From NCBI GenBank assembly GCA_963767245.1, contig CAVYDG010000019.1:31060-95059 (forward strand): DNA of 64,000 nt. Reading direction: 5' to 3'. Shown here one piece after another: positions 47,933 through 58,339 of this stretch (the stretch's first letter is position 1; each line of letters begins with the position of its first letter). The stretch comes from Roseiarcus sp963767245. Its GTDB lineage: Bacteria; Pseudomonadota; Alphaproteobacteria; Rhizobiales; Beijerinckiaceae. The translations under genes and the position numbers were made by a program. The notes beneath the pieces were generated by a model. It saw nothing but the letters and a program-made list of their open reading frames with translations. It was not told where the DNA came from and searched no databases.

Positions 47933-49000
47933 ATGAGCGGTGCGGCAGCGCCGAAGAGTTCCCTGCTGATCGGGGCCGCGTTCGCCGGGCTTGAGAGGCG
48001 GGGGCCGGGCGTGTATGTGATCACGGGCGGCGCGGGGTTCATCGGCTCGAACATCGCCGCCGCCCTGGATCAACAAGGCGCGGACATTGTCATCAGCGAC
48101 TGGATGGGCGCAAACGACTTCAAATGGCGAAACATCGCCAAGCGCCGTCTCGTCGACATCATTCCGCCCGAAGCGACCGGAGCGTTCCTGGACGCCAACC
48201 GTGAAAAGATCGCCGGCGTCTTCCACATGGGAGCCATCTCCACGACGACCGAGAGGGACATCGACGCGATCGTGCGCAACAATATCCGGCTCTCGATCGA
48301 TCTATGGACCTGGTGCTCGCAGGCGAAAATCCCGCTGGTTTATGCATCCTCCGCGGCGACTTACGGCGACGGCCGGGAGGGCTTTCTGGACCGTTTCGAC
48401 GCCGATTATCTGGGCCGGCTGCGGCCGCTCAATCCCTATGGGTGGAGCAAGGCCCTGTTCGACCGCTGGGTCCAGCATGCGGTCGCGACCGGCGCTCCAT
48501 GTCCGCCGCGTTGGGCCGGTCTCAAATTCTTCAATGTCTATGGGCCGAACGAATACCACAAGGGCGGCCAGCGCTCGGTCGCCGCTCAGTTGCACACGCA
48601 GATCCGCGAGTTCGGTCGGGTCCGTCTGTTCCGCTCCGAGAACCCCGACTATCCCGACGGCGGCCAGTTGCGCGATTTTGTCTGGGTCGGGGACTGTGTC
48701 CGAGTGGCGCTATGGGCGCTTCAGGAACCGGGCGCGCAATCTGGCCTTTACAATGTCGGTTCCGGAGCAGCGAGATCCTTTCTCGAGAAGGCGAAAATCA
48801 TGTTCGCGGAAATGGGTGTTGCCCCTAACGTCGAGTTCATCGATCTCCCGGCTGCGCTGCGGGGCAAATATCAATATTATACGTGTGGAAGCATCGACAA
48901 GCTGCGATTGTCAGGTTACGCGCCGCCATCGACCGGACTTGAGGATGGCCTGAGACTTTATGTTAGGGACTACCTTCGAGTAGCCGATGGCTATCAATGA
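47933..49000 (+). CDS. hldD: ADP-L-glycero-D-manno-heptose 6-epimerase
   Basis: The product has 355 residues. It is an extended SDR with VITGGAGFIGSN, FHMGAISTTTERD, the catalytic Ser-Tyr-Lys set in YASSAATYG and NPYGWSK, KFFNVYGPNEYHKG and the substrate-loop RLFRSENPDYPDGGQLRDFV. It converts ADP-D,D-heptose to the L,D-form for the lipopolysaccharide core. The ATG at 47933 has a good GGAGG, giving about 28 extra N-terminal residues compared with HldD elsewhere; an in-frame GTG near 48011 would give the usual length. It is intact, although the hldE fragment in this window is broken. Confidence 0.92.
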   Translation: MSGAAAPKSSLLIGAAFAGLERRGPGVYVITGGAGFIGSNIAAALDQQGADIVISDWMGANDFKWRNIAKRRLVDIIPPEATGAFLDANREKIAGVFHMGAISTTTERDIDAIVRNNIRLSIDLWTWCSQAKIPLVYASSAATYGDGREGFLDRFDADYLGRLRPLNPYGWSKALFDRWVQHAVATGAPCPPRWAGLKFFNVYGPNEYHKGGQRSVAAQLHTQIREFGRVRLFRSENPDYPDGGQLRDFVWVGDCVRVALWALQEPGAQSGLYNVGSGAARSFLEKAKIMFAEMGVAPNVEFIDLPAALRGKYQYYTCGSIDKLRLSGYAPPSTGLEDGLRLYVRDYLRVADGYQ

Positions 49001-49088
49001 ATCTTGTCGCCCTCTCGCGCGCCATCCGCCCAGCCTGACCTCCCAATCTCGCGCGATCTGAAATCGACCGACGGAGCCAGACAGCGCC

Positions 49089-51860
49089 ATGAACGAGGAG
49101 CTCAAACCAAGCGCGCTTTCCTCCGGCCCGGTAGAAGGAAACGACAAGCAAGACGAACGTCCCAGCTTTGCGACGCCGGATGACTTGAATAATTTTCTCG
49201 TTCGTCGCCAGCTGCTAGCTATGGAAGGTAGGAGAATAGAAGATTTACTGATCGAGGCGGAGGCTGAACTCAGGGCTAAGCAGGATCATCTCGTGGATAT
49301 TTGTGATCGCGCACGCGATCAGTTGGACCATCTCGATGAACTGGCCCGGGTCGAAAGTCTTAGAAGGCGGAGCCTGGAGAATCTGCCAAGAACGGTAGAG
49401 CGGTATATTCGCCGTAGGGGAAAAAAACTCTTCGCGTACCTGAAACCGCCCACCTCGACGGTGATGATGGACAGACCCGTTGCGGTTCGTGTCCAAGATC
49501 CTCGCTGGCATCTGCCGAAGGTTCGGCAACTTGACGCTTGGGCAGCTTGGTTTGCCGAGAACGATCCTAACGTTCGTAAGGTATCGCGATTTCGAAAAGA
49601 CAGGATCCAGGTTGCTTTGGTTGTTAGCGGGGGGATTGGCGATCTTTTGAAGTCCACTCACCTTGTGGGATCTGTCTCAGAGCGTTTTTCCTGTGACCTG
49701 ACAATCATCGCTGCCCAACGCGTTGTGGGCGAAGTTGTAGCGCACAATCCGTATGTAAATGATACAATGGTGCCTACTAATCAGGATGTATTTGGTTTCG
49801 TGGAGCGTCTTCGCCACATACCGATCTTCGATTTAATCATAGTGTGGAGATATGAGGTCCAGTATATAACTCCTCCTTGCTCAAGAATAGCGCGCAACGA
49901 CGTCCGGTCTGTCGAGGAAGACTCTTCTTCTCTGAGACGTGTATTGGAGACGTATTACCTGACCCGCGGACGGCCTACGTTCTTCTTCGCGCTCTCTCGT
50001 GAAATGACCAGACTTGGGCTATCTGCTATGAAGGTTAGTGTCGCAACATCTGGCCTTCTCTATCGTAATCTCGACGAACTACCATTTTTTCCAAGTAACA
50101 AATCGCTTATAGCAATAGAGGGGCTACTGAGGAGGCCTTACGTGACCGTTCATCATGGCTTCGATTCCACGTTCTTACCTACAAGGACCAGAAAAACAGA
50201 GTACGGCTCGACAAAGAATATTTCGATGCAACAGTGGTGTCAAATTGTCTCTCTTATCCTGGAAGAAGGAGTCGAGGTAATCCAACTAGGTGTGGTCGAA
50301 GAGGAGAAGATAGAAGGAGTCACTCATTGCTTGAATGGGCAGACCTCGTTTGAGGAGACCGGTCTCTTGATAAAGCATGGGTTATGCCACATCGATACGG
50401 AAGGAGGCCTTGTTCACCTCGCGAACGCTGTTCATGGCCGGTGCGTGGTTCTTTTCGGCCCCACGCCGGTCGAGTTTTTTGGATATCCACAAAACATCAA
50501 TTTGGAACCGTCGGGCTGTAAAGCCTGCTGGTTCGTTACGCAAAACTGGCTCATTGAGTGTCCGCGGCACACAGACGGGCCGGAATGCATGAGTGGGCAC
50601 TCCGCGACCAGTGTCGCGGACGCGGCGAAGAGGATCATCACGGAGTCGGAAAATCTCTCCGCTAAGCTGATCGTGGCGGAAGCCCGATACTCTCCGACCC
50701 CGTTGGCCGATATGGTCGCGACGGCGCAGACCCTCCTGAGCCGTGACGCCGCAAACCGAATTCTGCTGATCCTTGATTATTTGCCATCCGATATCGGCTC
50801 AGAGTTGTCTGATAGCGTCTTGGATGGAAGCGACGTGATCATATGCGCCGGCGAGCGGCCCGCCTTGGAGCCCACTGTCCGCGTCGCTTATGGGTTTGAA
50901 TATGGTTCTTTACTAAATCTCCCGAGACCGTCCTCGTCGATCGACGCCGTTGCCTGGGTCTCGCGGGAAGCGGAAGCGGGTATCGCCCCGTTCGCTCTCC
51001 GCGAAATCTTTCGAGTTCTGAAGCCAGGCGGCCAACTCGTTTTTACGGCCTTGGGCGAATCGACCGGTTTGGATCTGCGTCAGTCGCTCTTGGCAGGTCG
51101 AATCACGTTCGAAGAGGACGAGATGCCGTCCACTCCAGTCTACTCTTGTTGCCTACGCAAGAATGGAGCGCAGGCGAAGGGTGTTCCGTCCCATTCAGGC
51201 TTAGCGCCTTCGGTAAGAAATCCTGAGACGGCGCAATGGCATAGCAATGCAGATGATCCAAGACTTGCGCCATTCGAGGAGGAAAATAGACGACAGATAA
51301 CCCTCGTGCGCGACAGTTTTACCAAGCAGGACAAGGTGATTGACGAGACGCGGGCCGTTGTGGACGCCGCAGTTCAGCGCGGGTTCGGCGGGGACGGATG
51401 GATTCGGATCTCGAACCACTTTGCAGAGGGTTACCCGACCAAATTCTTCATGCGCGGATGGCGCAGCGCCTCGGATTGGGTGATCTGGAGCCGGGAGAAC
51501 AAATGCCTTCTCGCGTTGCCATTTGACGAGGAGCAGTTTTCGCGCGGCCGTGGCTTAGAACTGCAGCTTCACCTCGTCCTGCCTCAAACCAGCGCATCAA
51601 ACCCGACCACAATCGGAGTTCGCGTCAACGACGGACCTATCGAGAGTTTCCATCTATCGACAGACGATGAGATTTTGACAGTTCGATCGCCGACCAACGC
51701 CTCGAAGTTTCGTGGTGTTTCTCTTGTTGAGTTCCACCTCGACGCTCCGATAACCGCAGCAGAGAGCGAAAGACTGCACAGGGGCATACAGATGGGCGTT
51801 AAGGGATTCCGATATCGGCCGTTGAGCAACTGGGACGAACAGTCTTTTGCCAAACTGTGA
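49089..51860 (+). CDS. Multidomain GT9 - methyltransferase-like - beta-domain protein
   Basis: The product has 923 residues. Residues 1-110 are charged and partly coiled coil. About 175-510 is a GT9-like fold: QVALVVSGGIGDLLKSTHLV and, near 430-450, the donor-site-like HIDTEGGLVHLANAVHGR, then GCKACWFVTQNWLIECP, a Cys cluster. About 540-690 resembles a degenerate methyltransferase (REIFRVLKPGGQLVFTALG). Residues 770-920 look like a beta-sandwich (RVNDGPIESFHLSTDDE). The order recalls the broken methyltransferase-GT9 protein at 30-31.6 kb with domains shuffled. A lipopolysaccharide or capsule glycosyltransferase is likely. The gene is AT-richer than hldD, 88 bases upstream. Confidence 0.7.
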   Translation: MNEELKPSALSSGPVEGNDKQDERPSFATPDDLNNFLVRRQLLAMEGRRIEDLLIEAEAELRAKQDHLVDICDRARDQLDHLDELARVESLRRRSLENLPRTVERYIRRRGKKLFAYLKPPTSTVMMDRPVAVRVQDPRWHLPKVRQLDAWAAWFAENDPNVRKVSRFRKDRIQVALVVSGGIGDLLKSTHLVGSVSERFSCDLTIIAAQRVVGEVVAHNPYVNDTMVPTNQDVFGFVERLRHIPIFDLIIVWRYEVQYITPPCSRIARNDVRSVEEDSSSLRRVLETYYLTRGRPTFFFALSREMTRLGLSAMKVSVATSGLLYRNLDELPFFPSNKSLIAIEGLLRRPYVTVHHGFDSTFLPTRTRKTEYGSTKNISMQQWCQIVSLILEEGVEVIQLGVVEEEKIEGVTHCLNGQTSFEETGLLIKHGLCHIDTEGGLVHLANAVHGRCVVLFGPTPVEFFGYPQNINLEPSGCKACWFVTQNWLIECPRHTDGPECMSGHSATSVADAAKRIITESENLSAKLIVAEARYSPTPLADMVATAQTLLSRDAANRILLILDYLPSDIGSELSDSVLDGSDVIICAGERPALEPTVRVAYGFEYGSLLNLPRPSSSIDAVAWVSREAEAGIAPFALREIFRVLKPGGQLVFTALGESTGLDLRQSLLAGRITFEEDEMPSTPVYSCCLRKNGAQAKGVPSHSGLAPSVRNPETAQWHSNADDPRLAPFEEENRRQITLVRDSFTKQDKVIDETRAVVDAAVQRGFGGDGWIRISNHFAEGYPTKFFMRGWRSASDWVIWSRENKCLLALPFDEEQFSRGRGLELQLHLVLPQTSASNPTTIGVRVNDGPIESFHLSTDDEILTVRSPTNASKFRGVSLVEFHLDAPITAAESERLHRGIQMGVKGFRYRPLSNWDEQSFAKL

Positions 51861-51904
51861 GTCCACGTGCGACTAGACTACGTGTTCGCCCGAGATAGGG
51901 CGAC

Positions 51905-52085
51905 CCGTCTCATACCGAAGGCTTCTTCTCGAAGTTGGCGCGATCCGTGCTCCGCGACATCCGCGTCGCCTCCAAGCAAGAATTGAAGCAGCGCATCATG
52001 GCCGCCATCAGCGACATCAACCGCGATCCCGTCGTCCATACCTGACCTACAGGCTCAACGAGGCGGCGCGATATGAGTCGATCCA
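51905..52085 (+). pseudogene. IS630-family transposase C-terminal scrap
   Basis: The plus strand reads SKLARSVLRDIRVASKQELK and RIMAAISDINRDPVVHT, a stop, then YRLNEAARYESIHVED. This is the end of a common IS630 transposase, downstream of the catalytic Glu. Confidence 0.75.
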
Positions 52086-52100
52086 CGTGGAGGACAGCGG

Positions 52101-53174
52101 ATGCCAGTTAATCTGTTAGTTTTCGCGATGCCACAGTATCGCCTTGACTTCCGTAAATACCTGATGGGCGCCGCGGAGCGCTCCGGCGGGAAGGCATTGC
52201 ATATATTATGTAAGGAAAAGTTCATCCTTTCTTGGGCAGACGCCGAGCGCACCGAATATTCCACGAGCTGCAATTCTTACGGATTGCAGCAGATCATCAG
52301 CGACCATCTCTGGCCGGGGCCGATCTTGGGGCTCACCGGACTGGGAGCGACGAGATTGAATGAGCGAGGAGTCATGTTCGCGTCGAATTTGCACAATAAT
52401 TTGCGTGATGTCCATTGGGTATATGATGTTTACGACAATCTCCTTTACGATGCCGATGGCGCGGAACGGGTTCACCACCTTTTGGCCGATGCGTTTTGGC
52501 GTTGCCGGTGCGAACATTCGATCGTATTGGACCCAGAACTGCGAAGCCGCTACCCGACTGCCTACCATCTCGACAATGCCTCGCATGTCGAATATCTTCC
52601 GTCGGTCGGGACGGTCGACGCGAGGAAAATGGTTTACATTGGATCGATCGACCGCCGCGTCGATTTCCAATGGCTGGATCTGCTCGCGGCTAACGACGTG
52701 ACCATTGACATTTTCGGATCAATCCACGGCATCGGTGCCCCGGAGACGCAGCAACAACTCCATGCGTTGATCGAGCGGCGCCGTAATGTTTCGTTTCATG
52801 GTCCGTACGAGAACGATGATCTGCCAATCATCCTGGGCCAGTTTCGTGTGGGACTTCTGCCCTATCGCGTCGGCCACCCGATGACAGACCACGTGAATCC
52901 CGACAAACTGCACCATTACTTGAACGCCGGCCTTGAGGTCGTCGCATCGCCAATCCCAGCAGCGCGCCGACTTGAGCGCTACCTCCATCTGGTGACGACA
53001 GGCGGGGATTGGACAACCGTATTGAGCGAAGTGCGGACAACCCGCCTCGCCGAAAGCTGGCCGCGCGAATCGAACACTTGGAATCGGCGCTGGGCCGAAC
53101 TCGTCAATTTGGTCCTGCCTGATCAGGTAATAACGCCAACGCCTCGAGTCGACAGTCGCCTCAACGCTCGGTAG
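52101..53174 (+). CDS. GT-B glycosyltransferase (GT4-like)
   Basis: The product has 357 residues from ATG 52101, with GGAGGACAGCGG just upstream. The N-terminus LLVFAMPQYRLDFRKYL and the segment DVHWVYDVYDNLLYDADGA (acceptor domain) precede KMVYIGSIDRRVDFQWLDL and the donor-domain signature HVNPDKLHHYLNAGLEVVAS. This layout matches TuaH/WsaF-like GT-B transferases that add sugars to cell-surface polymers. It is a lone intact gene between an IS630 scrap and a coiled-coil scrap. Donor and acceptor are unknown. Confidence 0.75.
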   Translation: MPVNLLVFAMPQYRLDFRKYLMGAAERSGGKALHILCKEKFILSWADAERTEYSTSCNSYGLQQIISDHLWPGPILGLTGLGATRLNERGVMFASNLHNNLRDVHWVYDVYDNLLYDADGAERVHHLLADAFWRCRCEHSIVLDPELRSRYPTAYHLDNASHVEYLPSVGTVDARKMVYIGSIDRRVDFQWLDLLAANDVTIDIFGSIHGIGAPETQQQLHALIERRRNVSFHGPYENDDLPIILGQFRVGLLPYRVGHPMTDHVNPDKLHHYLNAGLEVVASPIPAARRLERYLHLVTTGGDWTTVLSEVRTTRLAESWPRESNTWNRRWAELVNLVLPDQVITPTPRVDSRLNAR

Positions 53175-53296
53175 CGTCGTGCCGATCGCCGCGATCCGGG
53201 TCGCGCCTGACAGCGCCGATGAGGCATTTGCGGAGTCGTGATGATACGATTTGTTGTTGAAAATTACCAAGGTTACAGGAAATTCACCGTCGTCTC

Positions 53297-53708
53297 TTGT
53301 GTATGACAGAGCTTGTCACATTCGGACTATCTTTTGATGCTGAAATCTCGAACAGGTCAAAGTTCTCCCTAATGCGCTCGCGTCGCGCAGGCGTCCGAAC
53401 CAGCGAGTCGAAGGTCCGATTGGCGGGACAAAGTTTCAGGTCAGAAATGGAGGGGTCAGCTTCTCGAAATTCTGGATAACATATTCGTCGATGACTCCCA
53501 GCGTCAAAAACTGGACGCCGAGGGCCGACTCCGCGAGATGGAGCGGCAGAGAATGGACAGGGAAGACCGATTGCGTACTGTCGAGAGACAGAAAGAGGAC
53601 TTGGAACATCACCTGCTCGAGGCCGCACTGAAATTGCAGAAGACGCCTGTAGCGCGGTTCGTCAGATTTCTCAGAAGGTTAAATCCGTTACGATCATCGC
53701 GGGAATGA
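53297..53708 (+). pseudogene. Unassigned gene remnant with coiled-coil C-terminus
   Basis: A 60-codon frame from 53297 (MCMTELVTFGLSFDAEIS) is followed, one frame over, by LLEILDNIFVDDSQRQKL, REMERQRMDREDRLRTVE and KTPVARFVRFLRRLNPL, ending at 53708. The Glu/Arg heptads form a coiled coil like those in bifunctional glycan methyltransferase or transferase proteins, but no catalytic domain is left. Not assigned. Confidence 0.4.
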
Positions 53709-53790
53709 ATCCAGCGACATTGGAAGCTCGAACTGCATGTGGCCGATGTCAACTTTATACTGAGGCTCCCGAACCGCTCCGCGAGAATCA

Positions 53791-55455
53791 TTAGCGGGAT
53801 CGTGTATGGGCTGCCGTTGTTCGAAGCGCTCGCCCAACCCGGTGGCCCGCACGACCAAACCTGCCTGCTACTGCGGGTGCCAGCCACACAGTCAAAAGCG
53901 TCGAGACTGTAACGACAGTCAATACGCTTGCTCCGAGTATGTAGCGGGGAGGGAGGTCCCAAAGTATCCAGTCGACAACTGAATAAAAAGAAATCCTGCA
54001 AACCACATCGATAATCATGACAGAGAGTACGAACGCGATGAGCCTGGATTTGGTCCCGGTTCTCCGATAGCGTATTACAATGGCGGCCGCAACCAGAAAG
54101 ACCATTGGGACCGAAGGCCAGAAAAGTGCCGCAAGGACCGTGTACGGAATCCTGATGAATGACCGATAGCCGACGACTTCCGGATTCTCACCTGTCGCCA
54201 GCAAAGTGGTGCGACGGAGAAGTCCCCGATTAAAAAGCTCTTCACGCCCCGAACCCTGGGCAACTCGCGTCAACTCCGGTATTCTAACTGCATCGAAAGC
54301 GACCCGAAGGATGGATGACGGAAGATCCGGAAGCCATTGTAATGCAGGCTGAGGTATCACCCCCAAAATTGGGGCTGATAAACGAAGGTGATGCTCGCGG
54401 GCCCCATCAATAATATCTGCAGATATCGTACGCATTCTAGCGTAATTTTTCGATGAATTCTCACCAGGTAGGCAACCGATGATGACCCATGCTACGCCTT
54501 CGTTCGGTAGTTCTTCAGTTGAATGTTGAGCCTCAACCTGCTGAAAGCAAGCACTCATATTGTGAAGGTCCTCGCTGAAGGTTTCTGCTATCTCCATCGT
54601 GGCCTTATTAACCAGAACATGACGATCATTGCGTTGAACCGGAAGCGAAAGCAAATTACTGTATAGCTGCCACCATTGACGGCTTTCCACAGCCGTAGCA
54701 CCCCAATAGCCGCTGTTGACGAAATGCGCGGCAGATAGCGCCTGTGTGGCACTGAAATTGGCGGCTACGGCGCAGAGACAGGCAACAACAGCGCGGCGGC
54801 GACGCCAGTCATCCACTCCATGAAACAGAAGGATAGATAACGATGCAACTGCGACCATTTCGACGAAGACAATTAGTCCCTCCCCAGAACGCGTGATCCC
54901 GGCGAATGCGAAGCTGGCGATGGCCAGCCCAAGACTCCACCATGGAGCGTTCTCCCGGGGCGCCAGAACAAAACCAATGATTCCTCCGGCGCCGATCAAC
55001 CAGCAGAAGAAGCTGACCGAATCGGACATTGCTCGATCCATCTCCAGGATTAAAGCGGGATGGAAGAGCAAAAGGCCGTAACTGAAAGTGACTGCGGCAA
55101 TCCCCAGACGCATCGAAACGACCAGTGGCCTAAAAAACAAGAATGCCGCCACCGCCAAAAATACCTCCATGAAGATCCGATAGGGGATTCCGAGCGACCG
55201 GGCCAATCCCATGACCAGAGACGCGCCCGGTGCATGATACGCGGGCCCACTAACAACTAACCCCAAGTCATCCAAAGAGGCGCTGACATATCCTTCGGCA
55301 TCGTTCGGCTCCGTCACAATCTCGCGTTGCGAGACGAGCAGCAGTTTCAAAAGCAATAGAGCGACGGCGATGATCAAGAAATTGCGTGCCAGACTAGTAG
55401 CTGTTGCAGACCCGGGCACCCCGCTTCCGGTACAGGTTCGCCGTTGATCTGTCAT
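53791..55455 (-). CDS. Polytopic inner-membrane protein of a glycan locus
   Basis: The product has 554 residues. About ten to twelve hydrophobic helices surround a periplasmic loop after the first helix (EPNDAEGYVSASLDDLGL, acidic near the membrane as in GT-C enzymes). A soluble stretch lies at residues 270-400, and a Pro-rich WDLPPRYILGASV segment precedes the last helices. It resembles hypothetical membrane proteins or GT-C-like transferases in surface-sugar clusters. Its start overlaps the end of the upstream GT2 by four bases (ATGA), so the two are translationally coupled. That pairing, polyprenyl-phosphate sugar transferase plus membrane protein, suggests lipid-linked sugar transfer. Confidence 0.65.
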   Translation of the reverse strand: MTDQRRTCTGSGVPGSATATSLARNFLIIAVALLLLKLLLVSQREIVTEPNDAEGYVSASLDDLGLVVSGPAYHAPGASLVMGLARSLGIPYRIFMEVFLAVAAFLFFRPLVVSMRLGIAAVTFSYGLLLFHPALILEMDRAMSDSVSFFCWLIGAGGIIGFVLAPRENAPWWSLGLAIASFAFAGITRSGEGLIVFVEMVAVASLSILLFHGVDDWRRRRAVVACLCAVAANFSATQALSAAHFVNSGYWGATAVESRQWWQLYSNLLSLPVQRNDRHVLVNKATMEIAETFSEDLHNMSACFQQVEAQHSTEELPNEGVAWVIIGCLPGENSSKNYARMRTISADIIDGAREHHLRLSAPILGVIPQPALQWLPDLPSSILRVAFDAVRIPELTRVAQGSGREELFNRGLLRRTTLLATGENPEVVGYRSFIRIPYTVLAALFWPSVPMVFLVAAAIVIRYRRTGTKSRLIAFVLSVMIIDVVCRISFYSVVDWILWDLPPRYILGASVLTVVTVSTLLTVWLAPAVAGRFGRAGHRVGRALRTTAAHTRSR

Positions 55456-56697
55456 AGTTTCTCGTCAGCAAAAGGAAACCTCGAGCGACGGTCGGGAGGC
55501 ATATTTCTCGGGATTTCGAAAATTCCCAGCAAAAAACCCGTTGCAAGCACCTGAAAGCCAATAACGATCACTGTCATGCCGATAAGCACAACGTGTGGGA
55601 TCAAAGGATTCGGAAGTCGGCCAAATCCTCTCAGCGCCCAGGCGTAGAGAGCAAAGCCGAACATCGCAGCCCCGGCGGCGGCGAGCAGCGCGCCAGCAAG
55701 CGCAAGCCGGTCGGTGGTGAAATGGCGGAGCACCGTCATCGAGCCAGTATTCCGCGAAAGATATCCCGCGAGGGCCGCGTAGGAGCGTGAGAGAGCGCCG
55801 AACGACACGAGCTGCACTCCGACAATAACGAGGAAGCAGGCGGAGATGAACGAGTCGATGTCCAGGATGACATCCGCAAAAATCTTGACCGGTCCAAAGA
55901 AGAGCGTCGCAGCAAGCAACAGCCCGATCGCGATCATGCTGAAGCCCGGGATGAAAAACAGCCAGCGCGGGCTGTACATCAACAAGAACTTGAGATGCCT
56001 CCATCCGTCGCGCCATGTTTTCAAGTGAGGAGCGCGGCTGCGACCATCGGGTTTCAAAGGCGTCGGAACTTCGACAATCCTCAGCCCGCGTAGCGCACAG
56101 CGCACAACCATTTCGCTCGCAAATTCCATCCCCGTCGTCTGCAGCCGCAATGAGCGGATCAACTCAGTCTTGAAAGCGCGCAGACCACAGTGAAAGTCGC
56201 CGACCGGAATCTTTGAAGAAGAGCCGGCCAAGGAAACTGAGCGCCGGATTTCCGAGATATCTATGGATAAATGGCATCGACCCGGGAGCAATTCCGCCTC
56301 GGAACCGATTTCCCATCACGAGGTCGGCGCCGCCGCGCAACTGCTCAAGGTACTCATCGAGGCTCGAGAAATCATAGCTATCGTCGGCGTCGCCCATGAC
56401 GATATATCGGCCGCGAGCAGCTTCAATTCCCCCGAGCAGCGCCGCGCCATAACCACGGGTCGAAGCGTTCACTAACCTCGCGCCATGTTGTCGGGCGATC
56501 TCACGCAACTCATCAGTGCTGCCGTTGTCCGCGACGACGACCTCTCCGGCCACCCCTTTCCTGGCGAGAAACGCTTGAGCCTTTCGGATGCACACTCCAA
56601 TGGTTTCAGCCTCATTGAGGCAAGGCATGAGGATAGTAAGTTCAAGTTCGACCGGCCGAACGAGCCCCCCGTCACTTCCTTTCACCGAGGAACTCAT
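55452..56697 (-). pseudogene. GT2 dolichyl-phosphate-type glycosyltransferase with membrane C-terminus, one frameshift
   Basis: From ATG 56697 the frame reads LTILMPCLNEAETIGVCIRK, VVADNGSTDELREIA and GRYIVMGDADDSYDF, a GT2 polyprenyl-phosphate sugar transferase. Near 56225 (RLFFK / IPVGDFHCGLRAF) the reading moves by one base. The second frame continues with RSLRLQTTGMEFASEMV and four membrane helices to 55452. Repaired length is about 415 residues. It leads directly into the polytopic membrane protein gene. Confidence 0.8.
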
Positions 56698-56885
56698 GCC
56701 CAGCTCTAGCTAGCCGCCATCCAGAGACTCCCGAAGGGCCACAGTCATAAATCTTAACCGATCCCGATATGCAAGGCGTGATCGAGCAGCACAGAGCTCA
56801 AATCCGCATCGACTGTTGGTGAGCGCGGACTGTCCGCGATGTCAGGAGGCTTGTCGACTTTGACCGACACATGATAGCCGTGGCT

Positions 56886-57000
56886 TACGACCATCGCTTC
56901 AGAGGTTATCGACGCGAAATCGAGGACGCCTTCACCGACGAGTGCGGCAGAAGGCTTTTGTCGCGCGCGGTGGTGAGCGAGATCACCGGGGGCTGGCGGG
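56886..57000 (+). pseudogene. IS256-family (Mutator) transposase scrap
   Basis: The plus strand encodes YRREIEDAFTDECGRRLLSR and AVVSEITGGWRAY, recalling the region before the first catalytic Asp of IS256 transposases. Nothing else of the element is visible. The surrounding 56698-57589 shows no intact gene. Confidence 0.45.
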
Positions 57001-57589
57001 CGTATTGCGCGACTTTCCGCCGTCACCGCCCTTACAAGGATTTGCCGAAGATCGTCGGAAAGCGCCATCCCCGCCGCCTCCTTGGCGCGACGAAGATCAT
57101 AAATTAGAATAGCGCCGATTTCGGAATCCTCAGCGATACATCTCGCTCGGATGCCGCTCTAGTTTTACTGTGTCATAAGTTGGCTCTTTGGCAACAGGGG
57201 CATCGGGGCAGTCGCCGGGCGATACTTTGGGCCAACCTAATGCACTTCCGCGTGACGCCGTCGCGGCGTCGCGTCCCCGTGAATATGGTCGTCGCTCACT
57301 TCGACCCCCCTCAGCCGCTCGCATTTAGCAACTACCCGCCCCCTCGGGCTGTCATTGGCTTCCTGCTGCGACGGATTCCGCTTGTTGCAACCGACAGAAT
57401 GCGCACATCTTTTCGATCGGCGGCCATCTGGCGAATGCCGGTCTCTTAACCCATGTACCAACGCATCTCCAGGAGCCCTCTGCAAAACGCTCTGACCCGT
57501 GATTCTCTCGGCTTCTCCGAGAACGTGAGTCGCCGAGGTCGCGCCGTAACTTCGCCAACCATCACTCGCCGACGCCTTCGTCAAGGCCT

Positions 57590-58335
57590 ATTCTCGTGTG
57601 GGCGGGTTCCTGGAAGATATCGCCAAGACATTCGAGTTGGCGGCGTTGGACATCTTAATGGGTCCATTGCATTCTTCTTCGGACGGAGCCCAGCCTACCG
57701 GCCGCTGACCATTTTCAAGATCGAGCTTCTCCAGCAATGGTACGGGCTCTCCGACCCCGGCGCGGAGGAAGACGTGCGCGATCGGCTGTGGACCATTCCT
57801 CGATCTGGCGGTTCCGCCAGCGCGTGGAGTACAGCCTGTCGGAGAAGCTCTTGGCCGAGGTCAACCATCAGCTCGACGCGCGAGGCCTAATTGTGAAGTG
57901 CGGCACGCTGGTTGACGCCACGATCATCGTGGCCGCCGTGAAGCCGCCCTCTTTCGAGGAAGGCGTGGTCAGCGAGCGCGATCCCGACGCGAGCTTCAGG
58001 GTGAAGAGCGACGAGAACTCCTTTGGCTAAATACAAGTTGCATCTGGCGGTGGACGAGGAGAGCGGCCTTGTGCGCGAAGCGGAGATGACGAGCGCCGAT
58101 CTGATACCACCGGGAAGGTCATTACACGGTCGCCGCGTCGGGGGGCGCGAAGCGCAGGGTCGAGGGCGTCAACCTGTTCGATTGCGGCTGTGTGCGCATC
58201 TTCCCGCCGCGGTTCGTCTTCGGCGTGGTCGAGCTTTATCGGGCGTTCAAGCGAACGCCAAGACGAGACTCGCTCATGCTTACGCGATGTGGGCTTCCCC
58301 AGGCTCACGCCCGGAACGACCGAGGCGATGACCTT
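57590..58335 (+). pseudogene. IS5-family transposase remnant
   Basis: Pieces in several frames read RPLTIFKIELLQQWYGLSD, HSSIWRFRQRVEYSLSEKL, GTLVDATIIVAAVKPPSFEE (first Asp region) and YKLHLAVDEESGLVREAEM. The order is that of IS5-type transposases, with multiple indels. The C-terminal catalytic Glu region is not intact. Confidence 0.65.
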
Positions 58336-58339
58336 TCGG

